A stretch of DNA of 26,563 bases from a virus (IMGVR_UViG_3300025913_000100:1-26563), one strand, 5' to 3'; positions 6,671-14,002 are shown, numbered from the stretch's first letter. Notes: generated from the sequence alone by a model not told the origin. Program-made: numbers and translations.

Positions 6671-7182
6671 GCCTGGGCTCCGCAGCTGGCGGCACGGACC
6701 GTGGCAAGAAGCTCGGCGCGCTGCTGCGGGGTGTCGTCCCACCCGATACGGCCGAGGTACTGCCACGTCGGCGCCGCCCCGTCATCAAGCTCTTCGTCGT
6801 CGCCCCAGTCAGTGCGGGACACGTCGATGCCGTCGGCGCTGATGACGTACAGCCAGTCAACGAACGTGGCGTCGCTGTCCTGCGTGAACGAGGCGAACGC
6901 CTCGTGCCGGTCGCCGTGGCAGTAGCAGATGAAGCCTTCGCGGAACGGCTCGGCGTCACTCCAGCGGGTATCCGCAGCGGGGTCGTTGCCGAGCTGGGAC
7001 CAGCCGCCAGGGTGCCGGTCGATGAGGAACGTCTGCATGGCGTTCACGTCGCGGTTGAACGGGCGCCGGTAAAGCTGCACCAGCAGGCCGGTGACGTAGG
7101 CGGGCGTTCCGGCGGAGTGGACTTGGCGGCCGGTGAAGCCGGCGCCGTCAGGGCGGGCAATTACGGACGGGAAGTACGACAT
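6667..7182 (-). CDS. Hypothetical acidic protein
   Basis: 171 residues beginning MSYFPSVIARPDGAG, with ATG at 7180-7182 behind a good AAGGAG. Composition is acidic (DWGDDEELDDGA). Cys and His are sparse (FICYCHGDRHEAF, and near the C-terminus). No domain is recognised. It opens the leftward gene string that continues to the MazG-like and HicA-like genes, and follows SSB after a 28-base gap. The strong ribosome site suggests good translation. Confidence 0.75.
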   Translation of the reverse strand: MSYFPSVIARPDGAGFTGRQVHSAGTPAYVTGLLVQLYRRPFNRDVNAMQTFLIDRHPGGWSQLGNDPAADTRWSDAEPFREGFICYCHGDRHEAFASFTQDSDATFVDWLYVISADGIDVSRTDWGDDEELDDGAAPTWQYLGRIGWDDTPQQRAELLATVRAASCGAQA

Positions 7183-7210
7183 GGGGTTCTCCTTCGGGGT
7201 TGGTGGCGGG

Positions 7211-7723
7211 CTAGAACGGAGCGTCCTCGGGCGAACCCCAGCCGCCCTGCCAGCTCTGGCCGGCAGCCTGTTGTCCGCCGCCCCACCCGCCCTGGCTCTG
7301 CTGGCCGCGGTTGGACTGCTGGCCGGTACCCTGCTGCTGGTTGCCGCCGGACTGGCCGCTGCGGGAAGTCTTGGTGACCTTCGCCGTCGCGTACTTCAGC
7401 GACGGGCCGATCTCCTCCACGTCCAGCTCCACGACGGTGCGCTTCTGGCCGTCCTTCTCGTAGGAGCGCTGCTTCAGCGCGCCCCTGGCGATGACACGGG
7501 TTCCCTGCGTAAGTGATTCGGCCGCATGCTCAGCGGCGTCCCGCCACAGCGAGCAGCGCAGGAACAGCGGGTCGCCGTCCTTCCACTCGTTCGCGTTCTT
7601 GTCGAACGTGCGCGGGGTGGAGGCAATGGTGAAGTTGGCGACGGCCGCGCCGGACGGGGTGAAGCGGAGTTCAGGATCGGCGGTGATGTTGCCGACGACG
7701 GTGATGATCGTTTCGCCACTCAT
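7211..7723 (-). CDS. ssb: Single-stranded DNA-binding protein
   Basis: 170 residues. The OB-fold domain occupies residues 1-110, with typical strands [44 protein letters not shown] and [14 protein letters not shown] Gly/Gln/Ser-rich flexible linker follows (about 120-160), then the acidic tip EDAPF, which in SSBs docks partner proteins. It coats single-stranded DNA at the fork and fits beside the helicase and initiator genes. The ATG is preceded by a GGAAGG site. A seven-codon frame (7720-7743) overlaps the start in an ATGA arrangement and may be chance. A 97-base leader with competing hairpins precedes it. Confidence 0.95.
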   Translation of the reverse strand: MSGETIITVVGNITADPELRFTPSGAAVANFTIASTPRTFDKNANEWKDGDPLFLRCSLWRDAAEHAAESLTQGTRVIARGALKQRSYEKDGQKRTVVELDVEEIGPSLKYATAKVTKTSRSGQSGGNQQQGTGQQSNRGQQSQGGWGGGQQAAGQSWQGGWGSPEDAPF

Positions 7724-7820
7724 GGGCGGGCCTTCCTGGTCATGGTTGGGTTGGGAATGGCTGGGGCGTTGCGGGCGCCCCGGTCGCTTTGTCAGCCGGG
7801 GTACGGGCTCTCCGAGGTGT
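7724..7820 (-). promoter_or_regulatory. SSB leader with two mutually exclusive hairpins
   Basis: In the transcribed (minus) sense, CCGGGG near 7796-7801 (plus-strand coordinates) can pair with 7778-7783, giving a hairpin with a 12-base loop. The same CCCC/GGGG block (7778-7781) can instead pair with 7763-7766 as part of GGGGCG/CGCCCC (7763-7768 with 7776-7781), extendable to 8 pairs with one wobble. The two stems share bases, as in attenuators. No run of T follows, so a classical terminator is not seen. GC-rich DNA makes such stems easy to find by chance. Confidence 0.35.
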
Positions 7821-8627
7821 TCACGGCGCGTCGCCGTTCAGCAGGCGAAAGTTCTTCGGCAGCGGCAGCACCCGGTCATACGGCTCCTGAAAACAGGCCG
7901 TCACCATGCCCGCGATGCCGTTGCGCTGCTTGGCGATGGTGATGTCAATCTCGCCTGCGCGAGTGTTGTCGCCGTGCGCATCAGGTCGGTGCGTCAGCAG
8001 CACCAGGTCGGCGTGCGCCAGGTACGAGTCGCGGTAGTCGAAGTCCTGAAGCGTCGGCTCCAGACCGATGGGCTTGTCGTCGCGCGTTACCAGCGGTACC
8101 GACACCACGACCGGGATACCTGCGCGTCCGGCCAGAGTCTTCAATGCAAACGACTGCATCTCAGCCCGGTGCTCCTGGTTCTCGACCCGCGCCCCATCCG
8201 TTAGCAGCAGGTGCGCGCCCTCAATGACCAACAGCCGCACGTGAGCCTGGGCAACGCGCTCGGCAATCTCGGCGATTGCGGGGTCGGCGCAGTTGAGGAA
8301 CAGCGGCGCGGATCGCATCGCCTCGGACACGGCGGCGATACGGTCGGTCTCCCGCTCATCGAGGGTGCCCCTGGTGATGTGGATGTACGGCACGCCGGCC
8401 TGTGCGGCAACGAGGTGGTCCATCGTGATGGCTTCGCTGTGCCGGCAGCTGGTGAACAGCGTCGGGATGCCGCGGTTGATTGCGACGTTGCGTGCGACGT
8501 TGGCCGCGAGCGTGTCGGCACCCATGCCGTAGCGGCTGGCGATGACGACAAGGTGACCGCCGCGCAGGCCGCCATAGGCGAGCTGGTTGTCAAGGTCAGC
8601 CAGGCCAGTAGGGATAAGGTCGTTCAT
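7821..8627 (-). CDS. DnaB-like RecA-fold paralogue with destroyed ATPase motifs
   Basis: 268 residues that align by eye along their whole length with the C-terminal helicase domain of the DnaB gene just upstream: [10 protein letters not shown] corresponds to TEWRDLDEKV, and the ending [14 protein letters not shown] to GEIDLIIAKNRNGP. The Walker A is lost: where DnaB has GGRPGGGKS, this protein has ASRYGMGAD (residues 30-38), with the Lys and Ser both replaced. The catalytic Glu of SSMEM becomes R in TSCRHS, and the Walker B Asp becomes Glu ([10 protein letters not shown]). It lacks the N-terminal helical domain. It probably cannot hydrolyse ATP and may regulate or load DnaB, or bind DNA. The ATG lies behind AAGGAG, 50 bases after DnaB. 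Confidence 0.8.
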   Translation of the reverse strand: MNDLIPTGLADLDNQLAYGGLRGGHLVVIASRYGMGADTLAANVARNVAINRGIPTLFTSCRHSEAITMDHLVAAQAGVPYIHITRGTLDERETDRIAAVSEAMRSAPLFLNCADPAIAEIAERVAQAHVRLLVIEGAHLLLTDGARVENQEHRAEMQSFALKTLAGRAGIPVVVSVPLVTRDDKPIGLEPTLQDFDYRDSYLAHADLVLLTHRPDAHGDNTRAGEIDITIAKQRNGIAGMVTACFQEPYDRVLPLPKNFRLLNGDAP

Positions 8628-8677
8628 GGGGCTCCTTCAGTTGGTGTTGGATGCGGCCTTGATCCGGCCGTTCTCCT

Positions 8678-10027
8678 TCAGGAATGGCGGGCCATGTCGT
8701 CGAGGCGCGACACGTAGCCGCGGAACGCAAGCGGGATGGTGATGTCCTTGGGTCCGTTGCGATTCTTGGCGATGATCAGGTCGATCTCGCCGAGGCGTTT
8801 GCGGTCCTCGCCCTCCTCGGGCTCGGGATGGGTGAGGATCACGATGTCGGCATCGTTCTCAATGGACCCTGATTCGCGCAGGTCGCTCATCTGCGGCTTC
8901 TTGTTGGTACGTTGCTCGGCGCCGCGGTTGAGCTGGGCAAGAGCGATGATGCAGATGTCGAGCTCGATGGCCATAAGCTTCAGGCCGCGAGTGAACTCGC
9001 CGACCTCCAAATCCCGCCGCTCCGCCTTCTTGGTGGCGGTCATGAGCTGCAGGTAGTCCACGACCACAAGCTGCGGCTTCAGGGTGCGGCTCATCCAGCG
9101 AATCCGGGCGCGCAGGTGGCCGAGGCTGGTAGCGGAGTGGCAGTCGATGACCAGCGGGGATTCGCGGATCTCGTCGGCGACCTTGGCGATGTGTTCCCAG
9201 TCGTACTCGGTGAGGGTGCGGTTTTCGAGCCGGGTCATGGGCACGCCGGACCGTTGAGCGAGGGTGCGCTGCAGTACCTCGGTGCGGGGCATTTCCATCG
9301 AGGACACGAGGGCCGGGATGCCGTTGTCGATGGCGGCGTGTACGGCGACTTGCAGCCCGATGATGCTCTTGCCGCCGCCGGGCCGTCCGCCAACTACCAC
9401 CAGCCGGCCGGGGCGCATGCTGACCTTCTCGTCGAGGTCGCGCCATTCGGTGGTGATGCGGCGGCCGTCGTCGGGCCGGGACAGGTCTTCGAGGTAGTCG
9501 TCGAAGTCGTCGCGGATCCACAGCGGCTCCTCGACCTTGGCGTGGGGGAGCGCGTTGTGAAGGTCGTCGATGATGCGGTCGATGTGTTCGAGTTCGAAAG
9601 TCGGGTGGCTGGTGATGCCGACTCCGCGGACGCAGGCAAGTTGCACGCGCCGACGGATGGCGTCTTCGCGAATTACCTCGGCATCGGCTTGCAGGTTGCC
9701 GATGGCGTGGGCGCCGACGTGGATTAGCTCCGGCAGGCGTTCGGCCAGGCGCGGCAGCGCAGCCATGCGGCCGGTTTTGGCCAGGTGGTTTCGGACTGCG
9801 ATCTCGTCAACGGGCTTGCCGGAGCTTGCCAGTTCGGTTGCGGCAGCGAAGACGGCGGAGTGGATCAGGTCGTAGAAGTCGTCTTCGGTAAGGATCCCGA
9901 TGACTGCGTCAACGTGCCGGGTGGAGAACATGACTCCACCGGCCACGGCTGCTTCGGCCTGGAGTACCGCAGGGTGCGGGCTGAGGTTGCCCGAGGTGGT
10001 GCCTGTGGTGTCGTCAGTGGTGGTCAC
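8678..10027 (-). CDS. dnaB: Replicative DNA helicase DnaB
   Basis: 449 residues from a GTG in a GTGA overlap with the initiator-like gene. The N-terminal helical domain (about 15-130; HPAVLQAEAAVAGGVM, then LTEDDFYD) joins through a linker to a RecA-type motor. Walker A is GGRPGGGKS (213-221), the catalytic Glu lies in SSMEM (E245), Walker B is VVVDYLQLM (D324), and the later QLNRGAEQR and DLRESGSIENDAD are DnaB motifs H3/H4. It unwinds DNA at the fork as a hexamer. A longer in-frame extension overlapping the initiator gene is Arg/Pro-rich and was rejected. Length and motifs are normal for the family. Confidence 0.96.
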   Translation of the reverse strand: MTTTDDTTGTTSGNLSPHPAVLQAEAAVAGGVMFSTRHVDAVIGILTEDDFYDLIHSAVFAAATELASSGKPVDEIAVRNHLAKTGRMAALPRLAERLPELIHVGAHAIGNLQADAEVIREDAIRRRVQLACVRGVGITSHPTFELEHIDRIIDDLHNALPHAKVEEPLWIRDDFDDYLEDLSRPDDGRRITTEWRDLDEKVSMRPGRLVVVGGRPGGGKSIIGLQVAVHAAIDNGIPALVSSMEMPRTEVLQRTLAQRSGVPMTRLENRTLTEYDWEHIAKVADEIRESPLVIDCHSATSLGHLRARIRWMSRTLKPQLVVVDYLQLMTATKKAERRDLEVGEFTRGLKLMAIELDICIIALAQLNRGAEQRTNKKPQMSDLRESGSIENDADIVILTHPEPEEGEDRKRLGEIDLIIAKNRNGPKDITIPLAFRGYVSRLDDMARHS

Positions 10028-10944
10028 CGCGGGTCCTTTCCTGTCTGGGCGAGGGGGCTGCAGTCGGGGCAGCGTTGGAACCCGTTGCCGGTGTCGATCA
10101 GGCGGGACGGCTCTTCGCACTTGCCGCACCAGTCGGGCATGGACGGGCCATTGGATTCGGACGGCCGTTCCGATCGATAGCGACTGGGCTGGGGCAGGCG
10201 AGAGTGAAGGAAGCCGCCGAGGCTTTGAATGGGGTTGGGCGGGTTGTCGGTCATGCGTGCCCGCAGTTCATCTGCGGGCCACCCAAGGGCCAGCAGTTGC
10301 GCTATCTCGGTGGCGAGCTTTTCGGCTGTTCGCCGTCCGGGGCGGAGATTGGCGGGCTCAAGCGCAGCAAGGAGTGCAACCGCTTCGGCTTCGTAGGCAA
10401 TGTCCGCAGGGTTGCCCGCGGGAAGATCCGATCCACCGCCCGACCGTTGGCCGGGAACGGTTGTGTCCGGCGGCCGGGAGTCGTTCTGGTTGGTTGGTTT
10501 TAAACCTCTAACCTCTCCTGGCGTGACATCGCGTGACATTCGCGTTTTGTCACGTGACGTGTCCGGAGTGTTGTCACGTGACGCGTCACGTGATTTTTCA
10601 TCCTCCCTCGCGGCAGCCTCGCGCTCCCGCTGAGCCCTCTTGCGGTCGCGATCCGACCTCCGACGTGCAGCGAGAGCGTCGAGCTCGGACTGCCAGTCTG
10701 CCCATCGCTTGATCTGGTAGCCGTCCTCAACCTCAACCCAGAGGCCAACTTTTACGAGCGTGGCCGCGCGCCGATTTGCGTTCGAAGGAGTGAGGCGTTT
10801 TACCAAATTTTTGCTCACCAGCCCGGCCGTCTCCTCCCTGGCGCAGTACGCCAGGGCGCGAACGAAGAGCAGCTCTGCCTGTTCGCCGGCGGCCACGATT
10901 TTCGGGTCGTCGGCGTAGTTGGCGGCGAGCTTGAACCACTCCAT
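10024..10944 (-). CDS. Replication initiator / helicase-loader-like protein
   Basis: 306 residues. The N-terminal 85 residues (MEWFKLAANYADDPKI, then KRLTPSNANRRAATLVKVGLW) resemble the winged-helix region of phage replication organisers. A long charged linker (about 90-185) is rich in SRD triplets encoded by the iteron-like DNA inside the gene. A helical segment follows, then a C-terminal zinc ribbon, CGKC ... CPDC (about 269-294). The layout of origin-binding head, flexible linker containing the origin repeats, and Zn tail parallels lambda O, and DnaB follows immediately (GTGA overlap). It is likely to open the origin and recruit DnaB. Ribosome site is weak (GAGAG). Confidence 0.75.
   Translation of the reverse strand: MEWFKLAANYADDPKIVAAGEQAELLFVRALAYCAREETAGLVSKNLVKRLTPSNANRRAATLVKVGLWVEVEDGYQIKRWADWQSELDALAARRRSDRDRKRAQREREAAAREDEKSRDASRDNTPDTSRDKTRMSRDVTPGEVRGLKPTNQNDSRPPDTTVPGQRSGGGSDLPAGNPADIAYEAEAVALLAALEPANLRPGRRTAEKLATEIAQLLALGWPADELRARMTDNPPNPIQSLGGFLHSRLPQPSRYRSERPSESNGPSMPDWCGKCEEPSRLIDTGNGFQRCPDCSPLAQTGKDPR
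10521..10593. repeat. Iteron cluster, candidate replication origin
   Basis: Inside the initiator-like gene lie two copies of GCGTGACAT spaced exactly 10 bases apart (10521-10529, 10531-10539), two perfect palindromes GTCACGTGAC (10549-10558, 10573-10582) and a 9-of-10 copy (10585-10593). Palindrome starts are 24 and 12 bases apart. All share the half-site GTGAC. Short T-rich runs flank the cluster (TTTT at 10545-10548, TTTTT at 10594-10598, and TTTTAAA around 10497-10504). Origins made of iterons within the initiator gene are known from lambdoid phages. The repeat translates into the SRD-rich linker. Confidence 0.6.
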
Positions 10945-10968
10945 GTACGTGCTGCTCTCTGTGGTGGG

Positions 10969-11517
10969 CTAGCGGGTGGTGATGTTGGACGGCAAGGCAA
11001 CAGATGGCTGCGGCACTTCGGGTTCCGCTTTGAATGCGCGGACCAGAGCGGCAAAGTCCTCGGGAAACATGCGGTAGCGGAGCGCTTCCACCGCCCGCTG
11101 CGGCCCCTCATCAAGGCGAAGTTCGATGGAGGCTGGCCGCCGGTTGTGGATCACGTTGTACAGAGGTCGTTCGCGACGGATTGCTTCGCGCTCGATGGGG
11201 GAGTTGCCTCCGCCGCTGTACGGGATGCACTCAATAGCTACGAAGGCTACGAGCCCCCACCACGCTGAGGATCTTTGGTGATCCACCCATCGCTGTGGCT
11301 TGCGGCTCCAGTTGGTGACGCCGATGTAGAGCAGTGCGCCCTCGGCGTTGAAGAAGCGGTACAGGATGCCGTTTTTCAGCGACTGATGGATGGGCATGTC
11401 GGCGGGCCGCTCAATGGGCGCGGGCGCCTTGATGGCGGATGGCATCCACTGTGCTCGCGGGCCGTGAGGCTCAAACGGGTAGAGCTGCAGGCCCGTCGCG
11501 TTGTTGTCGATCGGCAT
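10969..11517 (-). CDS. GIY-YIG family endonuclease
   Basis: 182 residues. The GIY-YIG core begins at about residue 50: ILYRFF (Y53 as the first Tyr) and LLYIGVTNW (Y64-I-G66), then R76 with W77, E109 in SPIERE as the metal-binding Glu, and N121 in LYNVI. All five conserved positions are present in order. It would nick or cut DNA; phage members act in homing, host DNA breakdown or repair. The N-terminal 45 residues and the last 50 are not recognised. The ATG at 11515-11517 follows a TACGAT box by 6 bases, so the transcript may be leaderless. An upstream in-frame extension crosses the promoter region and was rejected. It ends in TAG. Confidence 0.85.
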   Translation of the reverse strand: MPIDNNATGLQLYPFEPHGPRAQWMPSAIKAPAPIERPADMPIHQSLKNGILYRFFNAEGALLYIGVTNWSRKPQRWVDHQRSSAWWGLVAFVAIECIPYSGGGNSPIEREAIRRERPLYNVIHNRRPASIELRLDEGPQRAVEALRYRMFPEDFAALVRAFKAEPEVPQPSVALPSNITTR

Positions 11518-11613
11518 GTGACCATCGTACCGTAAATCTTGGAAACCTTGATAAGCTTGACTAGGAAACCTTGCAAAGATCGACTTGCAAGCTAGACCGT
11601 TTACACTGACCCC
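11518..11613. promoter_or_regulatory. Divergent promoter/operator region
   Basis: A 96-base AT-rich segment between the only plus-strand gene and the leftward genes. Leftward, a TACGAT box (minus strand of 11524-11529) sits 6 bases before the ATG of the GIY-YIG gene. Rightward, TACACT (11602-11607) sits 6 bases before GTG 11614. Both fit the TAnnnT-N6/7-start layout of actinobacterial leaderless promoters. A rightward -35 could be TCGACT (11580-11585, 16-base spacer). Two repeat pairs look like operators: CTTGGAAACCTTG (11538-11550) with CTAGGAAACCTTG (11561-11573), 23 bases apart; and CTTGCAA at 11570-11576 and 11584-11590, 14 bases apart. Confidence 0.6.
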
Positions 11614-11859
11614 GTGACCACAGGAGCCAAAGTGACCACCGACACCATCAAGCCCGGCGACGTCTACAAGAGGCTGGGACCCATCAGCCGCGAGGCCACG
11701 GCCGCCCGTCCCGAACTGGACGAACTGCCCGTGGTCTTCGTGGAGAGCCGCAACGTCAAGACGCTCGCCCTGGTGCCGGCATGGCTGGCGGAGTGGGCGG
11801 TCGAGCACGCCGCCGAGGTGTTCGCCAGCGTGAAGGCCGACCGCGCCAAGGGAACCTGA
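11614..11859 (+). CDS. Small protein of unknown function, only plus-strand gene
   Basis: 81 residues from GTG 11614, which directly follows a TACACT box and could be a leaderless start. A second GTG at 11632 has AGGAG five bases upstream and would give 75 residues; which is used cannot be decided by eye. The protein (KPGDVYKRLGPISREA, then PVVFVESRNVKTLALVPAWLAEWAVEHAAEVF) has a short strand region and a C-terminal amphipathic helix but no recognised DNA-binding motif. It diverges from the GIY-YIG gene and ends 2 bases from the end of a convergent gene. Its isolated promoter suggests an independent, perhaps regulatory, role. Confidence 0.8.
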   Translation: MTTGAKVTTDTIKPGDVYKRLGPISREATAARPELDELPVVFVESRNVKTLALVPAWLAEWAVEHAAEVFASVKADRAKGT

Positions 11860-11861
11860 CC

Positions 11862-12116
11862 TCACGACCTACCCGCCGATCCGCGCGGCAGCATCACGAC
11901 GTTGAATAGCTCGCCCTGCTCGATCGCCGGGCAGCGGTGCGTCTCGTGGCCGACCGGGTCAATCTGCTTGTTCCAGACCAGCGCGGCCTGAACCTCCGTG
12001 ACGGTGCCGCCGCCCGGCAGGTACAGGCCAGCGCGGCTGGGTGCGAGGTCCAGGGTGCGACCGTCCTCGTGCTGGATAACAGGCAGGGCGCATGCCTTGC
12101 AGAACGTCCGGTTCAT
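11862..12116 (-). CDS. Hypothetical Cys-containing small protein
   Basis: 84 residues beginning MNRTFCKACALPV; the ATG overlaps the DUF4326 gene stop (ATGA). A CxxC near the N-terminus (C6, C9) and an HRCP motif near residue 61 could form one zinc site. No family recognised. It converges with the plus-strand gene, their stops separated by 2 bases, with no obvious terminator between. Confidence 0.75.
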   Translation of the reverse strand: MNRTFCKACALPVIQHEDGRTLDLAPSRAGLYLPGGGTVTEVQAALVWNKQIDPVGHETHRCPAIEQGELFNVVMLPRGSAGRS

Positions 12117-12454
12117 GCCGCGCCACCAAAGCGCTTGTCGATCTCCGCGGCCACGATGTGGCAGTGGCACCGCAGCGGCGCACACCAGCAAGCCAGGACC
12201 CGCCCGCGCAGCGCCTCAAGCTGCTGCTCCAGATCGGGCCGGCGCACCAGGTCGTCGCGGTACAGGTTCAGTGCGATGTCGCGTCCGTACTTGCTGACGC
12301 TGTATCGGTTGGCCAGCGGGTGGCCGTCGAGCAGCCGGCCGCGGCCCCACCACTGGCGGCGTCCGAGGTAGACGACCTGCGGGTTAAGTTCGGGGTCGAA
12401 GTCGGGGTGTCCGCGGCGTCCGCTCAGGTTGATGACGCTGGTGTGTTCAGCCAC
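12113..12454 (-). CDS. DUF4326 domain protein
   Basis: 113 residues from a GTG (12452-12454) that overlaps the membrane-protein gene by 8 bases. The N-terminus VINLSGRRGHPDFD, the central GRDIALNLYRDDL and the C-terminal LACWCAPLRCHCHI fit DUF4326, a small domain of phages and bacteria whose hallmark is a W-C-x-P-x-x-C-H motif near the end. The biochemical function of DUF4326 is not established to my knowledge. The Cys/His end could bind metal. It belongs to a group with DUF1643 and a cysteine-peptidase-like protein. Confidence 0.8.
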   Translation of the reverse strand: MAEHTSVINLSGRRGHPDFDPELNPQVVYLGRRQWWGRGRLLDGHPLANRYSVSKYGRDIALNLYRDDLVRRPDLEQQLEALRGRVLACWCAPLRCHCHIVAAEIDKRFGGAA

Positions 12455-12782
12455 GACGAAACCCCCTGATCAGAGCGCGAATCGACAGGTTGTGCGTTTG
12501 TGAATCCGTCGAGGGGTTTTGGCGGTGGCGCCGTCCCGCACGGCCGTGCGCGACCCACGCGCTCCAGGCCATGAGCGCAGCGATGATGACGAAGCCGAGC
12601 GCGACGACGTAGTGCAGACCCGGCGAGGTCGTGACCGTGTCCGCTACGGCAAGTCCGGCGAATCCGAGTGCGATACCGGCTACGAGCTGGAGGGCTTTGA
12701 TCCCGGCGAACTTGGCGGTGTGCTGGCTGGCGCGTTGCCAGCCGGGCCACTGGTGGAAGATCTGCGCGAGGTGCCTACGCAT
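12447..12782 (-). CDS. Two-pass membrane protein
   Basis: 111 residues. Two hydrophobic segments are clear: about residues 31-48 (LQLVAGIALGFAGLAVA) and about 57-78 (HYVVALGFVIIAALMAW). Both termini are basic or polar (MRRHLAQIFHQW; RAGRRHRQNP), so both probably face the cytoplasm. The ATG overlaps the DUF1643 gene by 8 bases (ATGCGTAG). No holin or transporter signature is evident. Its position inside a group of soluble proteins is unusual. Function unknown. Confidence 0.8.
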   Translation of the reverse strand: MRRHLAQIFHQWPGWQRASQHTAKFAGIKALQLVAGIALGFAGLAVADTVTTSPGLHYVVALGFVIIAALMAWSAWVAHGRAGRRHRQNPSTDSQTHNLSIRALIRGFRRG

Positions 12783-13314
12783 CGCACGTCACCCCCACCC
12801 GGTACGGCACGAGCCGCGTATCACCGGGCACGTACAGCGGATGCTTCGGCTGCCCGTTGGCGGTGGTGCCGAGGCAGTGCAGCCGAACGCCAGCATCGGC
12901 GAGCATCTCGGCGACGTGCTGCCCTCGGCCGTTACGTGTCCCGTGCGTGCCCCAGGCTGCAATGACGTTGGCGCGTCCGGCTGCTTGGGTCTGGATGAAC
13001 TGGTCGCCGAGCGGTTCTATCGGGTCGTCGTGTGTCCACAGCGCTTTCGGCTTGGTGGACCGCAGTGAGTACAGGTTCACCACGACGAGTCCGGAGTATC
13101 CGGCGCGCTGCGAGAAGCTGCGGCAGCGGCGAATTGTTGGATCGTCTGCGAAGGCCGATGCGGTCGAGGGGTTGAGCATGACCCAGCAGATCGTCGGGCC
13201 GTGTCCCCATCTGCGGAACAGCGCGTACCGGTATGCGCCGTCGGGGCTGAACGTGGCCCGATCAACGCCGGCGGTGTGTTCGTGGCGGTCGGTGACGAAC
13301 CCGGGGCTAGGCAT
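12775..13314 (-). CDS. DUF1643 domain protein
   Basis: 179 residues. DUF1643 hallmarks are present: ICWVMLNPSTA at about residues 42-52, DDPTIRRCRSF, then GYSGLVVVNLYSLRST, and a later ANVIAAWGTHG. The domain is common in phage and mobile-element genes; its function is not known. ATG at 13312-13314 overlaps the upstream gene by 8 bases (ATGCCTAG), and the gene ends in TAG that overlaps the next start. Full length for the family. Confidence 0.85.
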   Translation of the reverse strand: MPSPGFVTDRHEHTAGVDRATFSPDGAYRYALFRRWGHGPTICWVMLNPSTASAFADDPTIRRCRSFSQRAGYSGLVVVNLYSLRSTKPKALWTHDDPIEPLGDQFIQTQAAGRANVIAAWGTHGTRNGRGQHVAEMLADAGVRLHCLGTTANGQPKHPLYVPGDTRLVPYRVGVTCDA

Positions 13315-13939
13315 GCTCGGGCCCCGTCTCTTCGAGCACCCCGTCGAGCATGTCCCGCAGTACTTTCGCGTTGCCGCGGTCGATGAGCAGGGTCGCGGCC
13401 CAGTTCCCGGCGTGGTCGTTGAGCGGGATGTCGATGGTGTCGCCGCTCATGCCGACGGACTCGCCCCAGGTGTACGTGCCGGTTTCGCTGAACTCGATGA
13501 CCTGCTGTACGTCAAGCAGGCCTTCGCGGGACGGGTGCGGGTCCCATGCGATCTGGCCGTCGCGGACGACGACGGCGTGGGAGATGCCGCGCGGCGACGG
13601 TCCGATGGCGAGTCCGAAGTCCGGCAGCGTGTTGCCGTTCCACGCGCGGCGGTGGATCTGCCATCCGTGCTGGCCGGCGAACGCCGCGAGGGCGAGTGGC
13701 CATACGCGGGTGTCGTCCTGGCAGGTGAAGTGGGGGACTTGGGCCGGGTCGAGGTTGAGCAGGGATGCGACGGCGGCGCGGACGCAGTCTCCGGGTACGC
13801 CGGTTGGGTTGCCTGCGAGGAACGACTGGGTGACCTCGCGCAGGTCGGGGTGCTTGCGGAAAAGTGCAGGATCGTTGTCGGTTCGGCGTTGGTCGCGACC
13901 GTTGCCAACGTTAGGGGCCTGCTGAGCTGTGTTGTTCAC
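13307..13939 (-). CDS. Papain-like cysteine-peptidase-fold protein candidate
   Basis: 210 residues from a GTG behind GGAG. Residues 50-145 read GDCVRAAVASLL (C52), QVPHF, a GW turn at 92-93, RGISHAVVV (H121) and AWDPHP (D133). The Cys-helix followed by His and Asp on later strands is the arrangement of papain-like or C39-like peptidases, and similar small phage proteins begin with the same GDC helix. The likely activity would be cleavage of a peptide or isopeptide-type bond, or an amidase or transferase reaction on this fold. The first 45 residues look disordered. There is no signal peptide, so it acts in the cytoplasm. No substrate can be inferred. Confidence 0.6.
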   Translation of the reverse strand: MNNTAQQAPNVGNGRDQRRTDNDPALFRKHPDLREVTQSFLAGNPTGVPGDCVRAAVASLLNLDPAQVPHFTCQDDTRVWPLALAAFAGQHGWQIHRRAWNGNTLPDFGLAIGPSPRGISHAVVVRDGQIAWDPHPSREGLLDVQQVIEFSETGTYTWGESVGMSGDTIDIPLNDHAGNWAATLLIDRGNAKVLRDMLDGVLEETGPEHA

Positions 13940-14002
13940 GGCGTTCTCCAGAGGGAAGGAGAGCCGGGCGCGGGGTGATGGCCCGCACCTCGGCCGGGTC
14001 GG

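Noticed and set aside
8628-8677. Frame-shifted tail after DnaB reading GPPFLKENGRIKAASNTN, and a small CGGCC/GGCCG stem
   Set aside because: DnaB has a normal ending and the segment holds the ribosome site of the next gene. There is no slippery site to support a frameshift.
12857-13978. Long plus-strand open frame opposite the DUF1643 and cysteine-peptidase-like genes
   Set aside because: It is the mirror of well-supported minus-strand genes, has no recognisable domain and shows Arg/Val/Gly-rich composition typical of antisense frames in high-GC DNA.
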